Source: Bdellovibrionaceae bacterium UBA1609 (lineage in GTDB: Bacteria > Bdellovibrionota > Bdellovibrionia > Bdellovibrionales > UBA1609). Taken from it: a DNA stretch of 48,397 nt. This document shows positions 1 to 7,929 of the stretch, piece after piece; the stretch's first letter is position 1; every line of letters begins with the position of its first letter. Location: the NCBI GenBank assembly GCA_002321895.1, contig DCMZ01000003.1:287868-336264 (forward strand). Direction: 5' to 3'. The position numbers were made by a program, and so were the translations under genes. A model generated the notes under the pieces. It saw nothing but the letters and a program-made list of their open reading frames with translations. It was not told where the DNA came from and made no database searches.

Positions 1-55
1 GAAAAAGGCTACTAAGAAAAAAGCCACTAAGAAAACAACTCGTAAGAAGAAGTAA
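1..55 (+). CDS. C-terminal tail of a lysine-rich, histone H1-like protein (partial)
   Basis: Only the last 17 codons and the TAA stop (53-55) are inside the window. They read KKATKKKATKKTTRKKK, a Lys/Ala/Thr repeat typical of histone H1-like or other DNA-binding basic tails in bacteria. A good rho-independent terminator follows 30 bases later, which supports this as a true gene end. The rest of the protein lies to the left, so the family cannot be named; other lysine-rich tails, such as those on some ribosomal or topoisomerase proteins, are possible. Confidence 0.7.
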   Translation, partial: KKATKKKATKKTTRKKK

Positions 56-84
56 TTTTACTTTTTTAGAGTTAATTTCTAATG

Positions 85-113
85 AACCCTCGATTTCGGT
101 CGAGGGTTTTTTT
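85..113 (+). terminator. Rho-independent terminator after the lysine-rich protein
   Basis: The 9-bp arms AACCCTCGA (85-93) and TCGAGGGTT (100-108) pair perfectly around a 6-nt loop and run into a T tract (107-113). The opposite strand lacks a T tract, so it should work mainly rightward. It lies between the rightward gene and the convergent leftward block. Confidence 0.9.
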
Positions 114-121
114 ATATTTAA

Positions 122-688
122 TTAAAAGTAATAGGAAACGCCAAGCGATCCTGCAGGCGCTGAAACCAAATCATCTATATCAATTAGAAATTGAAATTCT
201 GCATTGATAGCGAAACCAGCCCATTCTCCATCGAGCATAATAAATTGAACTCCAGCTGCCGGATAAATAATATTTTCGGCAAACCGACCTCGGCGTTCTT
301 CTGAATTAAGAAAGTCTTTACCTAAAAACTCAGGTGTGGTTTCGGAGAAGTCTTTTGGATCATTACTCGTGGTGTACCAACGAGCATATCCAGCAGCTAC
401 ATAAGGGATAAAACTTGTTCCTCCGATCATATTTCGAATCTGAAAATTAAAAGTTTGGTAGCCATCACCAAGACCAAAGCCAGTCACCGCACTAATTTTT
501 GGAGTAAAGTTAAGCTCTAAATGAAGACCCGTAACACCGTAGGCCCCCATTGCCGTCATACCCACTCCTACTTTTTTATTCTTTCTCAAAGATAAACCAT
601 CCGCATGAAAAGTCGTTTGATGAGAGTTTGCAGACCACAATGGAATGGAGAAAAGGAATATAAAAATAGAACTTAAAAATCGTCTCAT
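122..688 (-). CDS. Small outer-membrane beta-barrel protein, function unknown
   Basis: This 188-residue protein starts with a signal peptide (MRRFLSSIFIFLFSIPLWSA). The rest has alternating polar/hydrophobic strands and Gly/aromatic residues typical of a small 8-stranded porin-like barrel, and it ends SLGVSYYF with the terminal Phe that outer-membrane proteins use as a BAM signal. It starts 9 bases after the MCE gene stop in the same direction, so it is probably co-transcribed as the last gene of the block. Its position could make it an outer-membrane partner of the MCE system, but that is inference. I recognise no specific family. Confidence 0.75.
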   Translation of the reverse strand: MRRFLSSIFIFLFSIPLWSANSHQTTFHADGLSLRKNKKVGVGMTAMGAYGVTGLHLELNFTPKISAVTGFGLGDGYQTFNFQIRNMIGGTSFIPYVAAGYARWYTTSNDPKDFSETTPEFLGKDFLNSEERRGRFAENIIYPAAGVQFIMLDGEWAGFAINAEFQFLIDIDDLVSAPAGSLGVSYYF

Positions 689-697
689 GTCGCTCCT

Positions 698-1471
698 CTA
701 AAATATTTTAGCTTTAATGCCTTCTTCTTGGAGAAACTTAGTGATGGATTCACTATCTAACCCCTTCAGGCGATGAATTAACTCGTTCACCAACTTCATA
801 GTTTCAATGCCTTGGTCGGAACGCAAAGAAGAGCTGAAGTAAGCTAAGTCATTAGTTAAACTTGATAAGTCCTGTACTAGCTTTTTCACATCCGCTGTTT
901 TGGACATACCGTTCAATTGCTTTAACATACGGTTTAAATTTGTAGTTAAACTATTAATGGTATCTATTGTTTCATGAATTGAGCCTTCATTTTTCTCGAG
1001 CATATCGATAACTTTTCCAGCCAATCCATAACTTTGAGAAATCAACTGATCGATCCTTGGAGGGTCCTCCCCGCGTACTAGCTGCCCTGATTCTAGACCT
1101 GGCGCGTCTGATGACCCGGGAGAAATCTCCAAAAATTTCTCCCCAATAACTCCGGCTAAGTTAATAAAAAAACGGGAATCTTCTTTAACCGTTGGCCATG
1201 CTTCTTCACTCACTGAAATTTTAATTCTGAGTTTTGCTTCTTCGCCATTGACCTTTTGCTCGGGAACAAAGTCGATCGACTCCACTTTTCCCACTTTAAT
1301 CCCCATAACTCGTACGGGAGACCCCACTTCAATTCCTCCAGCGAAATTAAAGGCGAGGTTAATATTTTTGGAACTAGAGAATGGATTTAGAGCTCCGATG
1401 TAATAAGCAAACACAACCACCATAAGGATGGTTCCTAAAAACATCAGGCCAACTTTGGTTTCATTTTTCAT
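698..1471 (-). CDS. MCE-domain (MlaD-like) lipid transport protein
   Basis: A 257-residue protein with one N-terminal membrane anchor (about residues 8-25) followed by an MCE domain (about 36-115, with GGIEVGSPVRVMGIKVGKVE). The C-terminal part is helical and coiled-coil-like (about 150-250). MCE proteins form hexameric rings that carry lipids across the periplasm for an MlaE/MlaF-type ABC transporter, and such permease and ATPase genes lie upstream at 3694-6761. The start at 1471 is preferred over an upstream in-frame ATG at 1498 because an AAGGA ribosome site lies 6 bases ahead and the family begins MKNETKVGL-like. The substrate cannot be read from sequence. Confidence 0.88.
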   Translation of the reverse strand: MKNETKVGLMFLGTILMVVVFAYYIGALNPFSSSKNINLAFNFAGGIEVGSPVRVMGIKVGKVESIDFVPEQKVNGEEAKLRIKISVSEEAWPTVKEDSRFFINLAGVIGEKFLEISPGSSDAPGLESGQLVRGEDPPRIDQLISQSYGLAGKVIDMLEKNEGSIHETIDTINSLTTNLNRMLKQLNGMSKTADVKKLVQDLSSLTNDLAYFSSSLRSDQGIETMKLVNELIHRLKGLDSESITKFLQEEGIKAKIF

Positions 1472-1594
1472 CCGACGTCCTTGTGAGAGAAAAACCATAT
1501 CTATTATATAGACAAAATTTTATCTTTCGAAGAACAACGATAAAACTAGAGGTGTTCGACGCGAAGGGCCACCTTTCAGGCAGCCCGGTCCAAC

Positions 1595-2236
1595 TTAATG
1601 AGACGTACTTCTACACTGCTCAGCGATTTGCTCAAGCTCAGAAAGACTATCGCAATCCCATGAGTTGAGTCTTGAACATGTAAATTCCAAACAGCTTTCT
1701 CTAGCACCCTGGCAAATCTGGCCCACATGCCTGAGCTCACTTAAGCTGTCACAATCCCAAGAACTCACTTTGGAGCATACAAAATCCACGCACGATCCTC
1801 GAACTCCCCTACAGGATTGAGCCACATCGGAGAGCTCGCTTAAGCTATCACAGTCCCATGAATTCATCTTATCGCACATGGCAGATATGCATCGACCGTT
1901 GTGATTTCCTCTACACATATCAGCCACCTGGTTCAGTTCACTTTGGCTATCACAGTCCCAAGAATTCAAGCGCTCACAAACAGACTCCATACAACTTGTT
2001 CTGGGCGGCAAATCTCCATCGGGTTCGCAGTGATCAACATCCAAAGTCCGAAGCTGCCCCCCCAAAACCAGAGTGAGATTCCTTTTGAAGTCCTGCTTTT
2101 GCTTTTCTAGCTCAAACTCTTTAACTAGACTTTTCACCTTTTCAATATCCAAAGACTTTTGCTCAATACTTGTCTCGGCCATCACACTCGATGATGCCAA
2201 CAAAAGCATCATAAATGCCCATTTAAGTAGTGTCAT
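1595..2236 (-). CDS. Exported protein with four Cys-rich SWDCD repeats, unknown function
   Basis: This 213-residue protein has a signal peptide (cleavage near VMA20), a charged helical stretch (about 22-52) and then four tandem repeats of 33-34 residues (about 82-208). Each repeat contains SWDCDS(Q/L)SEL and four cysteines spaced C-x4-C-x7-C-x12-C, with 6-7 residues to the next repeat; 17 cysteines are present in total. The regular spacing in an exported protein suggests two disulfides per repeat, giving a rigid rod or binding array. I do not recognise the family. It lies between the HD-domain gene and the MCE gene and probably shares their transcript. Confidence 0.8.
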   Translation of the reverse strand: MTLLKWAFMMLLLASSSVMAETSIEQKSLDIEKVKSLVKEFELEKQKQDFKRNLTLVLGGQLRTLDVDHCEPDGDLPPRTSCMESVCERLNSWDCDSQSELNQVADMCRGNHNGRCISAMCDKMNSWDCDSLSELSDVAQSCRGVRGSCVDFVCSKVSSWDCDSLSELRHVGQICQGARESCLEFTCSRLNSWDCDSLSELEQIAEQCRSTSH

Positions 2237-2327
2237 TTTTCCCCCTAATCAACTGACTCAATAAATACCAGCAATTAGTAGGCCAAAAGATAGGGAAATC
2301 TAGATTTTTAATTTTAAATGTTAGCCA

Positions 2328-3515
2328 TTACTCTGCGAGGAGATCTTTTATCTGCTTTAAAAGTGTCTTGTGATTTTCGCTCAAAGAAGCCTCTCTACTT
2401 GTGAGGGCCTGAAGCAGACTTTTCGATTCCATGACATATTCCCTGAATATCTGAGGACTTCCCAATTGTCTTATTTCACTGAGGTTGTCCACGCGACCAG
2501 CCATCATTATCAACAAGGCATTTTCAGACAGCTTATTCAGTCTCTCGACCATATAGCTAGATCTATTGGGAAACTGCTTTCTCTCCACATAGTTAACCGT
2601 CAACTCTAGAACCAAATCAGCAACAACAACACCAAACCGTTCACGAATCTCAACATAAGTCGTTCCCGTTCCCTTTTCCAACACATCCTTCAAATATGCG
2701 GCCGTCTTAACTTCTAGGGACACCTCTAATTTACTAAGTATTCCGACCACTCGCATAGGATGGATAAAATAATCCTCTTCCGACAGTTTGCGTTCTAGAT
2801 CACCATATTTGTCTCTAGCAAATTCCTTCACCCGAAACAGTGTTTCCCCTTCCGACATCGCTCGATAAATGTCTTGTATCAATTTCTGGTGGGAATAGGT
2901 TAAATCCTGTCTTTGCCCTACAATGGACAACACATAATTGGTTTCTACGCGATATTTACGAATGAAACTCCATTCTGCACTCTCGAAATCGGAAACGTTA
3001 TCCAAACGGTCAGCCAACTTAATCAAAAGCGCATCCAATGACATTCTTTCCATTTTCCATGCGAGATACTCGGCTTTGCTCCCCATTTCTTCTATTTTTT
3101 CTTTATCGGAGGTCAATTCGCTCACCAACCTGGCAACACGCTCTCCAAAAAGACTGCCAATCAAATACCGACTCGCTGGAGTGTCTTCGATGACATCATG
3201 GAGAAAGGCGGCAGCGACCATTTCTGGGTCCTTTGTATGCTCCATCAATCTTTTTGCTACTCTCGCTGGGTGAGTGAAATAGGGCTTGCCATCGAACTTA
3301 CGCTTTTGCCCTTTATGCCATTCTCGTGCAAATTTCTTCGCCTCTTTGACCAGCTCGGGAAGGGGGATCTGCCTCCCGTTAGCCATATAAAAGTGGGGTG
3401 GAGCAAACAAATAGCCACAAAAATTGGCGTCTGAAGTATTTGGACTCAAGATCAACCAAGTACATAAACCGAAAGATAACAGCCTCTTTAAATGAAACGA
3501 ACTGAGAGCAATCAC
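2328..3515 (-). CDS. SpoT/MESH1-like tandem HD-domain protein with signal peptide
   Basis: About 395 residues from a GTG start at 3513-3515, chosen because AGGAG lies 5 bases upstream; an in-frame TTG at 3539 has no such site. The N-terminus looks like a signal peptide: Lys-Arg, then LLSFGLCTWLILS, then cleavage near SDA. The first HD domain matches the (p)ppGpp hydrolase pattern YFTHPARVA, FLHDVIEDT and KLADRLDNVSD. The second HD-like domain (about residues 230-390) has FIHPMRVV but AYLKDVLE instead of HD and MAGRVDN instead of ADR-DN, so metal ligands are lost. An internal ATG (MANGRQ) would give a cytosolic form but lacks a ribosome site. Substrate and location are inferred. Confidence 0.8.
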   Translation of the reverse strand: MIALSSFHLKRLLSFGLCTWLILSPNTSDANFCGYLFAPPHFYMANGRQIPLPELVKEAKKFAREWHKGQKRKFDGKPYFTHPARVAKRLMEHTKDPEMVAAAFLHDVIEDTPASRYLIGSLFGERVARLVSELTSDKEKIEEMGSKAEYLAWKMERMSLDALLIKLADRLDNVSDFESAEWSFIRKYRVETNYVLSIVGQRQDLTYSHQKLIQDIYRAMSEGETLFRVKEFARDKYGDLERKLSEEDYFIHPMRVVGILSKLEVSLEVKTAAYLKDVLEKGTGTTYVEIRERFGVVVADLVLELTVNYVERKQFPNRSSYMVERLNKLSENALLIMMAGRVDNLSEIRQLGSPQIFREYVMESKSLLQALTSREASLSENHKTLLKQIKDLLAE

Positions 3516-3565
3516 TAAAACTCCTAAATCCGAGTCCAAAAATGGACAACCTCGGGATATGAACT

Positions 3566-3595
3566 ATTATCTTTTAATGCTTAAACACATAGCAA
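3566..3595 (-). promoter_or_regulatory. Putative sigma70-type promoter for the HD-domain gene
   Basis: Reading leftward, TTGCTA (3590-3595) and GATAAT (3566-3571) are separated by 18 bases, about 50 bases before the GTG start. The -10 matches 5/6 and the -35 4/6 of consensus. If real, the HD, Cys-repeat, MCE and barrel genes can be transcribed separately from the ABC genes upstream. Confidence 0.5.
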
Positions 3596-3693
3596 AATTG
3601 ACGATAAAGTCCACTTCCTAGGAAGGCACAGAAAATCTTTCAAGAAAGGCCGCTCTCAGATAAATTCTGAATAATTAAATATCAAACTTGAAA

Positions 3694-4479
3694 CTAATAA
3701 TAATAGGAAAATAGCCAAGACATCATAAAATCCAAGCCAATGATCATCACAGATGAAGTCACCACCGCATTGGTGGTCGCAAGCCCAACACCTTCGGCAC
3801 CAGATTTACATTTAAAACCATAATAGCAACTCACAATGGGTATTACCGACCCGAAAACACCCCCTTTTATGGCGGCAAACCAGAGATCTTTGATTTCTAC
3901 AAAGGAGCGCATAGCCACAATAAAACTACCCGTCGAATACCCAAGTTTGTATTCACTGATCAGCATAGCTACATACAGACAAATCAGGTTGGCTACAAAA
4001 CTTAAAATAACTCCGCCAATCACACAGGCTATGAAGCGAGGTAAAACAATAAATCGCACCGGATTCATTGAAAGCATTTTAAGGGCATCAATTTGTTCGG
4101 TGATCTTCATGGTTCCCACTTCAGCGGCTAACCCGGCCCCCACTCTGGAAGTTATTAACAGAGCGGAAATCACAACGCCCAATTCTCGTAAAATGAGTAG
4201 TGCCGCAAATCCGGGAACAAGTTCATCATTTTTAATGACGATTTTCATATGGAAACTGGACTCAACAATGGTCACTGCTGCGGCCGCACAAACACAGAAA
4301 ACCACAATCGGTGCGGATTCAATCATCACAAAATTAAGTTGTTTTAATGTATCCTTCCAGCGATAGGGAAACCTAAAAAGCTGTTTTACAGTCTGGAAAA
4401 AGAGATAGAAAAATTCACCCAATTGATTGAGTGAACGAATTAACCATCGGCCTGTAATTTCGAAGACAGATACGCCCAT
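3694..4479 (-). CDS. MlaE-family ABC transporter permease (second of two)
   Basis: A 261-residue permease of the MlaE/YrbE family, with an N-terminal amphipathic helix followed by five or six hydrophobic segments. The family hallmark GAGLAAEVGTMKITEQIDAL near residues 116-135 is the cytoplasmic coupling region that contacts the ATPase. It begins 3 bases after the other permease gene stops, so the two are translationally close and probably form a heterodimer, as YrbEA/YrbEB do in mycobacterial Mce systems. It would sit in the inner membrane and exchange lipid with the MCE protein encoded at 698-1471. Confidence 0.87.
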   Translation of the reverse strand: MGVSVFEITGRWLIRSLNQLGEFFYLFFQTVKQLFRFPYRWKDTLKQLNFVMIESAPIVVFCVCAAAAVTIVESSFHMKIVIKNDELVPGFAALLILRELGVVISALLITSRVGAGLAAEVGTMKITEQIDALKMLSMNPVRFIVLPRFIACVIGGVILSFVANLICLYVAMLISEYKLGYSTGSFIVAMRSFVEIKDLWFAAIKGGVFGSVIPIVSCYYGFKCKSGAEGVGLATTNAVVTSSVMIIGLDFMMSWLFSYYY

Positions 4480-4482
4480 TTC

Positions 4483-5262
4483 CTACCAACTCATATAAAT
4501 GATACCAGCGGACTCAGCAATAACACTCGTTATCCAATCCGCTACCACAATAGCTACCATTGTTGAAACCGCCGTATTCACTACCGACTTCCCCACACCA
4601 ACAGCTCCACCTGTTGTAGTGTAACCCTTATAAGTGCAAATTCCACCCAATAGTACAGCAAACGTAAAGCACTTAAATAACCCAATGGCTAAGCTGGGCC
4701 ACTTTACGATAGCTGGGACATGCCGCAAATACTCTTCCGGATTAATTCCGGCAAATAAGACCCCTAAAAATAGTCCGCCAAATATGGACATGAATAAACC
4801 CACCGCAAGCAAGAAGAAGCTGCTCACCACAATTCCTAGAAATCGAGGTAGAATGATTTCTTGAATGGGATCGGCCCCTAAACAGCGAATGGCATCAATT
4901 TGCTCTGTCACTCGCATGGTTCCCAGTTCAGCAGAAGTAAAAGCTCCCACTTTTCCGGAAAGCATAAAGGCAATCAATAGTGGTCCGATTTCTCTGATGG
5001 TCGCACTCGTCGACAGACCTCCTAAATATCCTAAGGCTCCAAATTGCTTGATCTGCATTGTGAATTGCACCGTCATAACAGCGCCAACAAAGAATCCTGC
5101 CAAAGCCGTTGTAGAGGCACTTTGTGTAGACACCATCCAAATCTGCTGGAAAACCAATTCTCGTCTCGGCCATTTTTTAAGAGCTGACCTCAGCACATCT
5201 TTAAAAAATAAATAACCACCGCCAATATCGGTAACAATGGGCGAAAGTAAACTAATGACCAC
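4483..5262 (-). CDS. MlaE-family ABC transporter permease (first of two)
   Basis: A 259-residue MlaE/YrbE-type permease with the hallmark GKVGAFTSAELGTMRVTEQI and following DAIRCLGADP. Membrane segments include the AGFFVGAVMTVQF region and several C-terminal helices. Its start overlaps the end of the upstream ATPase gene by 11 bases, which implies translational coupling. It differs clearly from the neighbouring permease (3694-4479), so this is a two-permease system and not a recent duplication. Confidence 0.88.
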   Translation of the reverse strand: MVISLLSPIVTDIGGGYLFFKDVLRSALKKWPRRELVFQQIWMVSTQSASTTALAGFFVGAVMTVQFTMQIKQFGALGYLGGLSTSATIREIGPLLIAFMLSGKVGAFTSAELGTMRVTEQIDAIRCLGADPIQEIILPRFLGIVVSSFFLLAVGLFMSIFGGLFLGVLFAGINPEEYLRHVPAIVKWPSLAIGLFKCFTFAVLLGGICTYKGYTTTGGAVGVGKSVVNTAVSTMVAIVVADWITSVIAESAGIIYMSW

Positions 5263-5986
5263 GCTCCACCTCCTCTAGAAAGTCCTTAACAAGCGGGTGT
5301 TCCGATTGCATCATCTGTTCTGCTGTTCCCTCCGCCACAACTTGCCCCTTATCTAAAACAATAATTCGGTCGGCAATATCCATCGCACAATGCATATCGT
5401 GGCTTACCACCACAGAAGTGACTTTAAGTTCTCGAGATAGATCGAATATCAACTTATTTATCGCATTCGTTGTTACTGGGTCCAAACCTGTGGTGGGTTC
5501 ATCGAACAATAATACTTCCGGCTGTATCGCTAAGGTACGAGCTAAACTCACTCGTTTTTGCATGCCATAGGAGATGTCTTGAGGCATCTTTTTATCGACA
5601 TCTTTCAAGTGCACCAGATGCAATGCTTTCTCCACCCGACGAGTGATTTCGGCTTCTTCTAGATCAAAATGTTTCCTCAACCCAAAAGCAATATTCTCAA
5701 AGATCGTGAGCGAATCAAACAAGGCCGGGTGCTGAAAGACCATTCCACATTTCTTTCTCACTGGAAGATATTCTTCTTCCGTTTTTTGATCCACTCGATC
5801 GCCATCGATATAGATCTCCCCCGAATCTGGCTGTAAAAGGCCCACCAAATTTTTTAACAATACAGATTTCCCCGTTCCTGACGTGCCGAGAATAAAAACA
5901 ATCTCTCCCTTTTCTATTTTAAAAGAGATTCCTCGTAGCACTTCTCTGCCAGAAAAGCTTTTCTTAAGGTTAATGAATTCGATCAA
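5252..5986 (-). CDS. MlaF-like ABC ATPase, catalytically complete subunit
   Basis: A 244-residue ATPase with Walker A GTSGTGKS (34-41), Q-loop Gln85, Walker B LLFDEP with catalytic Glu163, and H-loop His196 in VVVSHDM. The signature motif is the unusual ISYGMQKR (139-145) in place of SGGMQ. Family context assigns it to retrograde or anterograde phospholipid transport with MlaE-like permeases. Because its own Walker motifs are complete, it should form the active composite site with the canonical signature of the partner ATPase encoded just upstream. Confidence 0.9.
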   Translation of the reverse strand: MIEFINLKKSFSGREVLRGISFKIEKGEIVFILGTSGTGKSVLLKNLVGLLQPDSGEIYIDGDRVDQKTEEEYLPVRKKCGMVFQHPALFDSLTIFENIAFGLRKHFDLEEAEITRRVEKALHLVHLKDVDKKMPQDISYGMQKRVSLARTLAIQPEVLLFDEPTTGLDPVTTNAINKLIFDLSRELKVTSVVVSHDMHCAMDIADRIIVLDKGQVVAEGTAEQMMQSEHPLVKDFLEEVERGH

Positions 5987-6008
5987 CGACTATCCCCTCA
6001 CAACACAA

Positions 6009-6761
6009 TTAAAAATCTTGCGTCAATGGCCCCTCTTGAGCCCCTCGTATAAATTGATTCACACGAGGGTCTTTATGCGACCGAGTCTCTTCTTCTGAGC
6101 CGGTCAAAATAAACTCCCCGTCCACCACCATTGCGATACGAGTTCCCAACTGATAGGCCCGGGCCATATCATTAGTGACATAAATATTGGCCGACTGATT
6201 TTTCATCTGTAATTCCATTAAAAGTTGTGCAATTTTTCGGCTAGTGATCGGATCTAGACCTGCCGTAGGGTCATCATAGAGCACCACTTTCGGACCCAAA
6301 GCCAAGGCTCTGGCAATTCCCAACCGCTTCTGCATTCCACCACTAATTTCGTGCGGAAACAGTTGTTTGGCGTGCAAAATGCCAACGGCTTCTAGAAAGG
6401 CATGCACTAAATCCTCGACCTCTTGGCCTTTCATTTTTTTCACCTCTCGAAGAGGAAAAGCCACGTTTTCAGCACAAGTGAGAGAATCAAAAAGGGCATT
6501 TTTTTGAAACAACATCCCCATTTGCAGCATTTTAAATTCGCGCTCTTTGGGTTCTGACCTGTATATATCCAGTCCATCGATAAAAACCTGACCTTGATCG
6601 GGCTGCATTAAACCAGCAACCATTTTCAGCAAAACGGTCTTTCCCTCTCCACTAGGGCCAATGATCACCAGAGACTCCCCGGCCTCCACCTCAAAACTCA
6701 CATTGGAGATAGAAAAATCATCCAACTGAATTGCTAAATTTTTTGTTTTCACCAACGGCAT
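6009..6761 (-). CDS. MlaF-like ABC ATPase, degenerate subunit
   Basis: A 250-residue ATPase with Walker A GPSGEGKT (35-42) and a canonical signature ISGGMQKR (139-146). Its Walker B is VVLYDDP, with Asp164 where the catalytic Glu should be, and the H-loop reads YVTNDM, with Asn197 in place of His. Both changes are clear in the DNA (codons near 6270 and 6171). It is the first gene of the leftward block and ends 22 bases before the complete ATPase gene. It should pair with that subunit to give one active and one degenerate ATP site. Confidence 0.88.
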   Translation of the reverse strand: MPLVKTKNLAIQLDDFSISNVSFEVEAGESLVIIGPSGEGKTVLLKMVAGLMQPDQGQVFIDGLDIYRSEPKEREFKMLQMGMLFQKNALFDSLTCAENVAFPLREVKKMKGQEVEDLVHAFLEAVGILHAKQLFPHEISGGMQKRLGIARALALGPKVVLYDDPTAGLDPITSRKIAQLLMELQMKNQSANIYVTNDMARAYQLGTRIAMVVDGEFILTGSEEETRSHKDPRVNQFIRGAQEGPLTQDF

Positions 6762-6967
6762 GGTTTCATGATCGCAGAACTGAGGGGCTGGGCCAAAGCT
6801 TTCTAAGTACTTTTTTTGGCGGAGCGTTGCAGTTTTACCGAATGTAAAAACAGCGTGAGCAAATGGGTAACTACTTCCTTCCCTGCCTAAGCTTTGCTAT
6901 ACCTTCGAACCGTACCATTTATATAGAAACAAGCTTATCGTAGAACCTCACAAGAAAGGCGACGTTC

Positions 6968-7912
6968 ATGTCTCATAAAAGAAAGAAGATTACTGTCATT
7001 GGTGCCGGGTTTGTTGGCTCAACAGCTGCTCATTGGGCTGCGTCAAAAGAACTGGGTGATGTTGTTTTGTTGGATATCAACGAGGGTGCGGCTCAAGGTA
7101 AAGCCTTAGATCTCTTCGAAGCCTCTCCTGTTGAAGGGTTTGATTCCCGCGTGACCGGAACTGCCGACTACAAAGACTCTGCCGGTTCAGATGTTGTTAT
7201 CATTACGGCAGGAATTCCCCGCAAACCGGGCATGAGTCGAGATGATCTTTTGGCGACAAACGCAAAAATCATGAAGACCTGCTGCGAAGGTGTAAAAGAG
7301 TACTCTCCTAACGCCACTGTGATTGTGGTAGCCAACCCACTCGATGCTATGTGCCACGTCGCTTATGACACTCTCGGATTTCCAAAAAACCGAGTTGTTG
7401 GTATGGCCGGAGTGTTAGATAGCGCTCGTTTTAGAAGTTTTATCGCTGAAGCCGCCAATGTTTCTGTAAAAGACGTAAATGCGTTTGTTTTGGGTGGCCA
7501 CGGAGACACGATGGTTCCATTGCCAAGATATTGCTCCATCGGTGGCGCTCCATTAGATCGCTTTCTCTCTGAGGAAAAGATCGAAGCCTTAGTGGACCGT
7601 ACTCGAAAAGGCGGTGCTGAAATCGTGGGTCTACTCAAAACAGGATCGGCTTACTATGCGCCAAGTGCAAGCGCTGTAGAAATGGCCGAAGCTATTCTAA
7701 AAGACCAGAAAAGAATCTTGCCATGCGCTTGTCTCCTTGAAGGCGAATTTGGTTACAAAGATCTATTTATTGGAGTTCTTTGCCAGTTAGGTGGCGATGG
7801 CGTTGAAAAAGTGGTTGAATTAGAACTTACCGAGCCAGAACAAGCTATGTTGAAGAATTCTGCTGATGCCGTTCAGGGCCTTGTGGATGCACTTAAAGGA
7901 TTAGACTACTAA
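6968..7912 (+). CDS. mdh: Malate dehydrogenase (lactate-dehydrogenase-like type)
   Basis: NAD-dependent malate dehydrogenase of the TCA cycle, 314 residues, a usual length. The nucleotide-binding loop GAGFVG (12-17) and acidic Asp36 (VVLLDIN) favour NAD. Substrate-binding Arg85 and Arg91 lie in GIPRKPGMSRDDLL, Asn123 in VANPLD, and catalytic His178 in GGHGDTMVPL. An AAAGG ribosome site precedes the ATG. It leads a cluster with sucCD and ndk, 17 bases before sucC. Divergent from the lipid-transport block across a 206-bp intergenic region, where I see no convincing promoter. Confidence 0.96.
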   Translation: MSHKRKKITVIGAGFVGSTAAHWAASKELGDVVLLDINEGAAQGKALDLFEASPVEGFDSRVTGTADYKDSAGSDVVIITAGIPRKPGMSRDDLLATNAKIMKTCCEGVKEYSPNATVIVVANPLDAMCHVAYDTLGFPKNRVVGMAGVLDSARFRSFIAEAANVSVKDVNAFVLGGHGDTMVPLPRYCSIGGAPLDRFLSEEKIEALVDRTRKGGAEIVGLLKTGSAYYAPSASAVEMAEAILKDQKRILPCACLLEGEFGYKDLFIGVLCQLGGDGVEKVVELELTEPEQAMLKNSADAVQGLVDALKGLDY

Positions 7913-7929
7913 GATTAAAGGAACGATAG

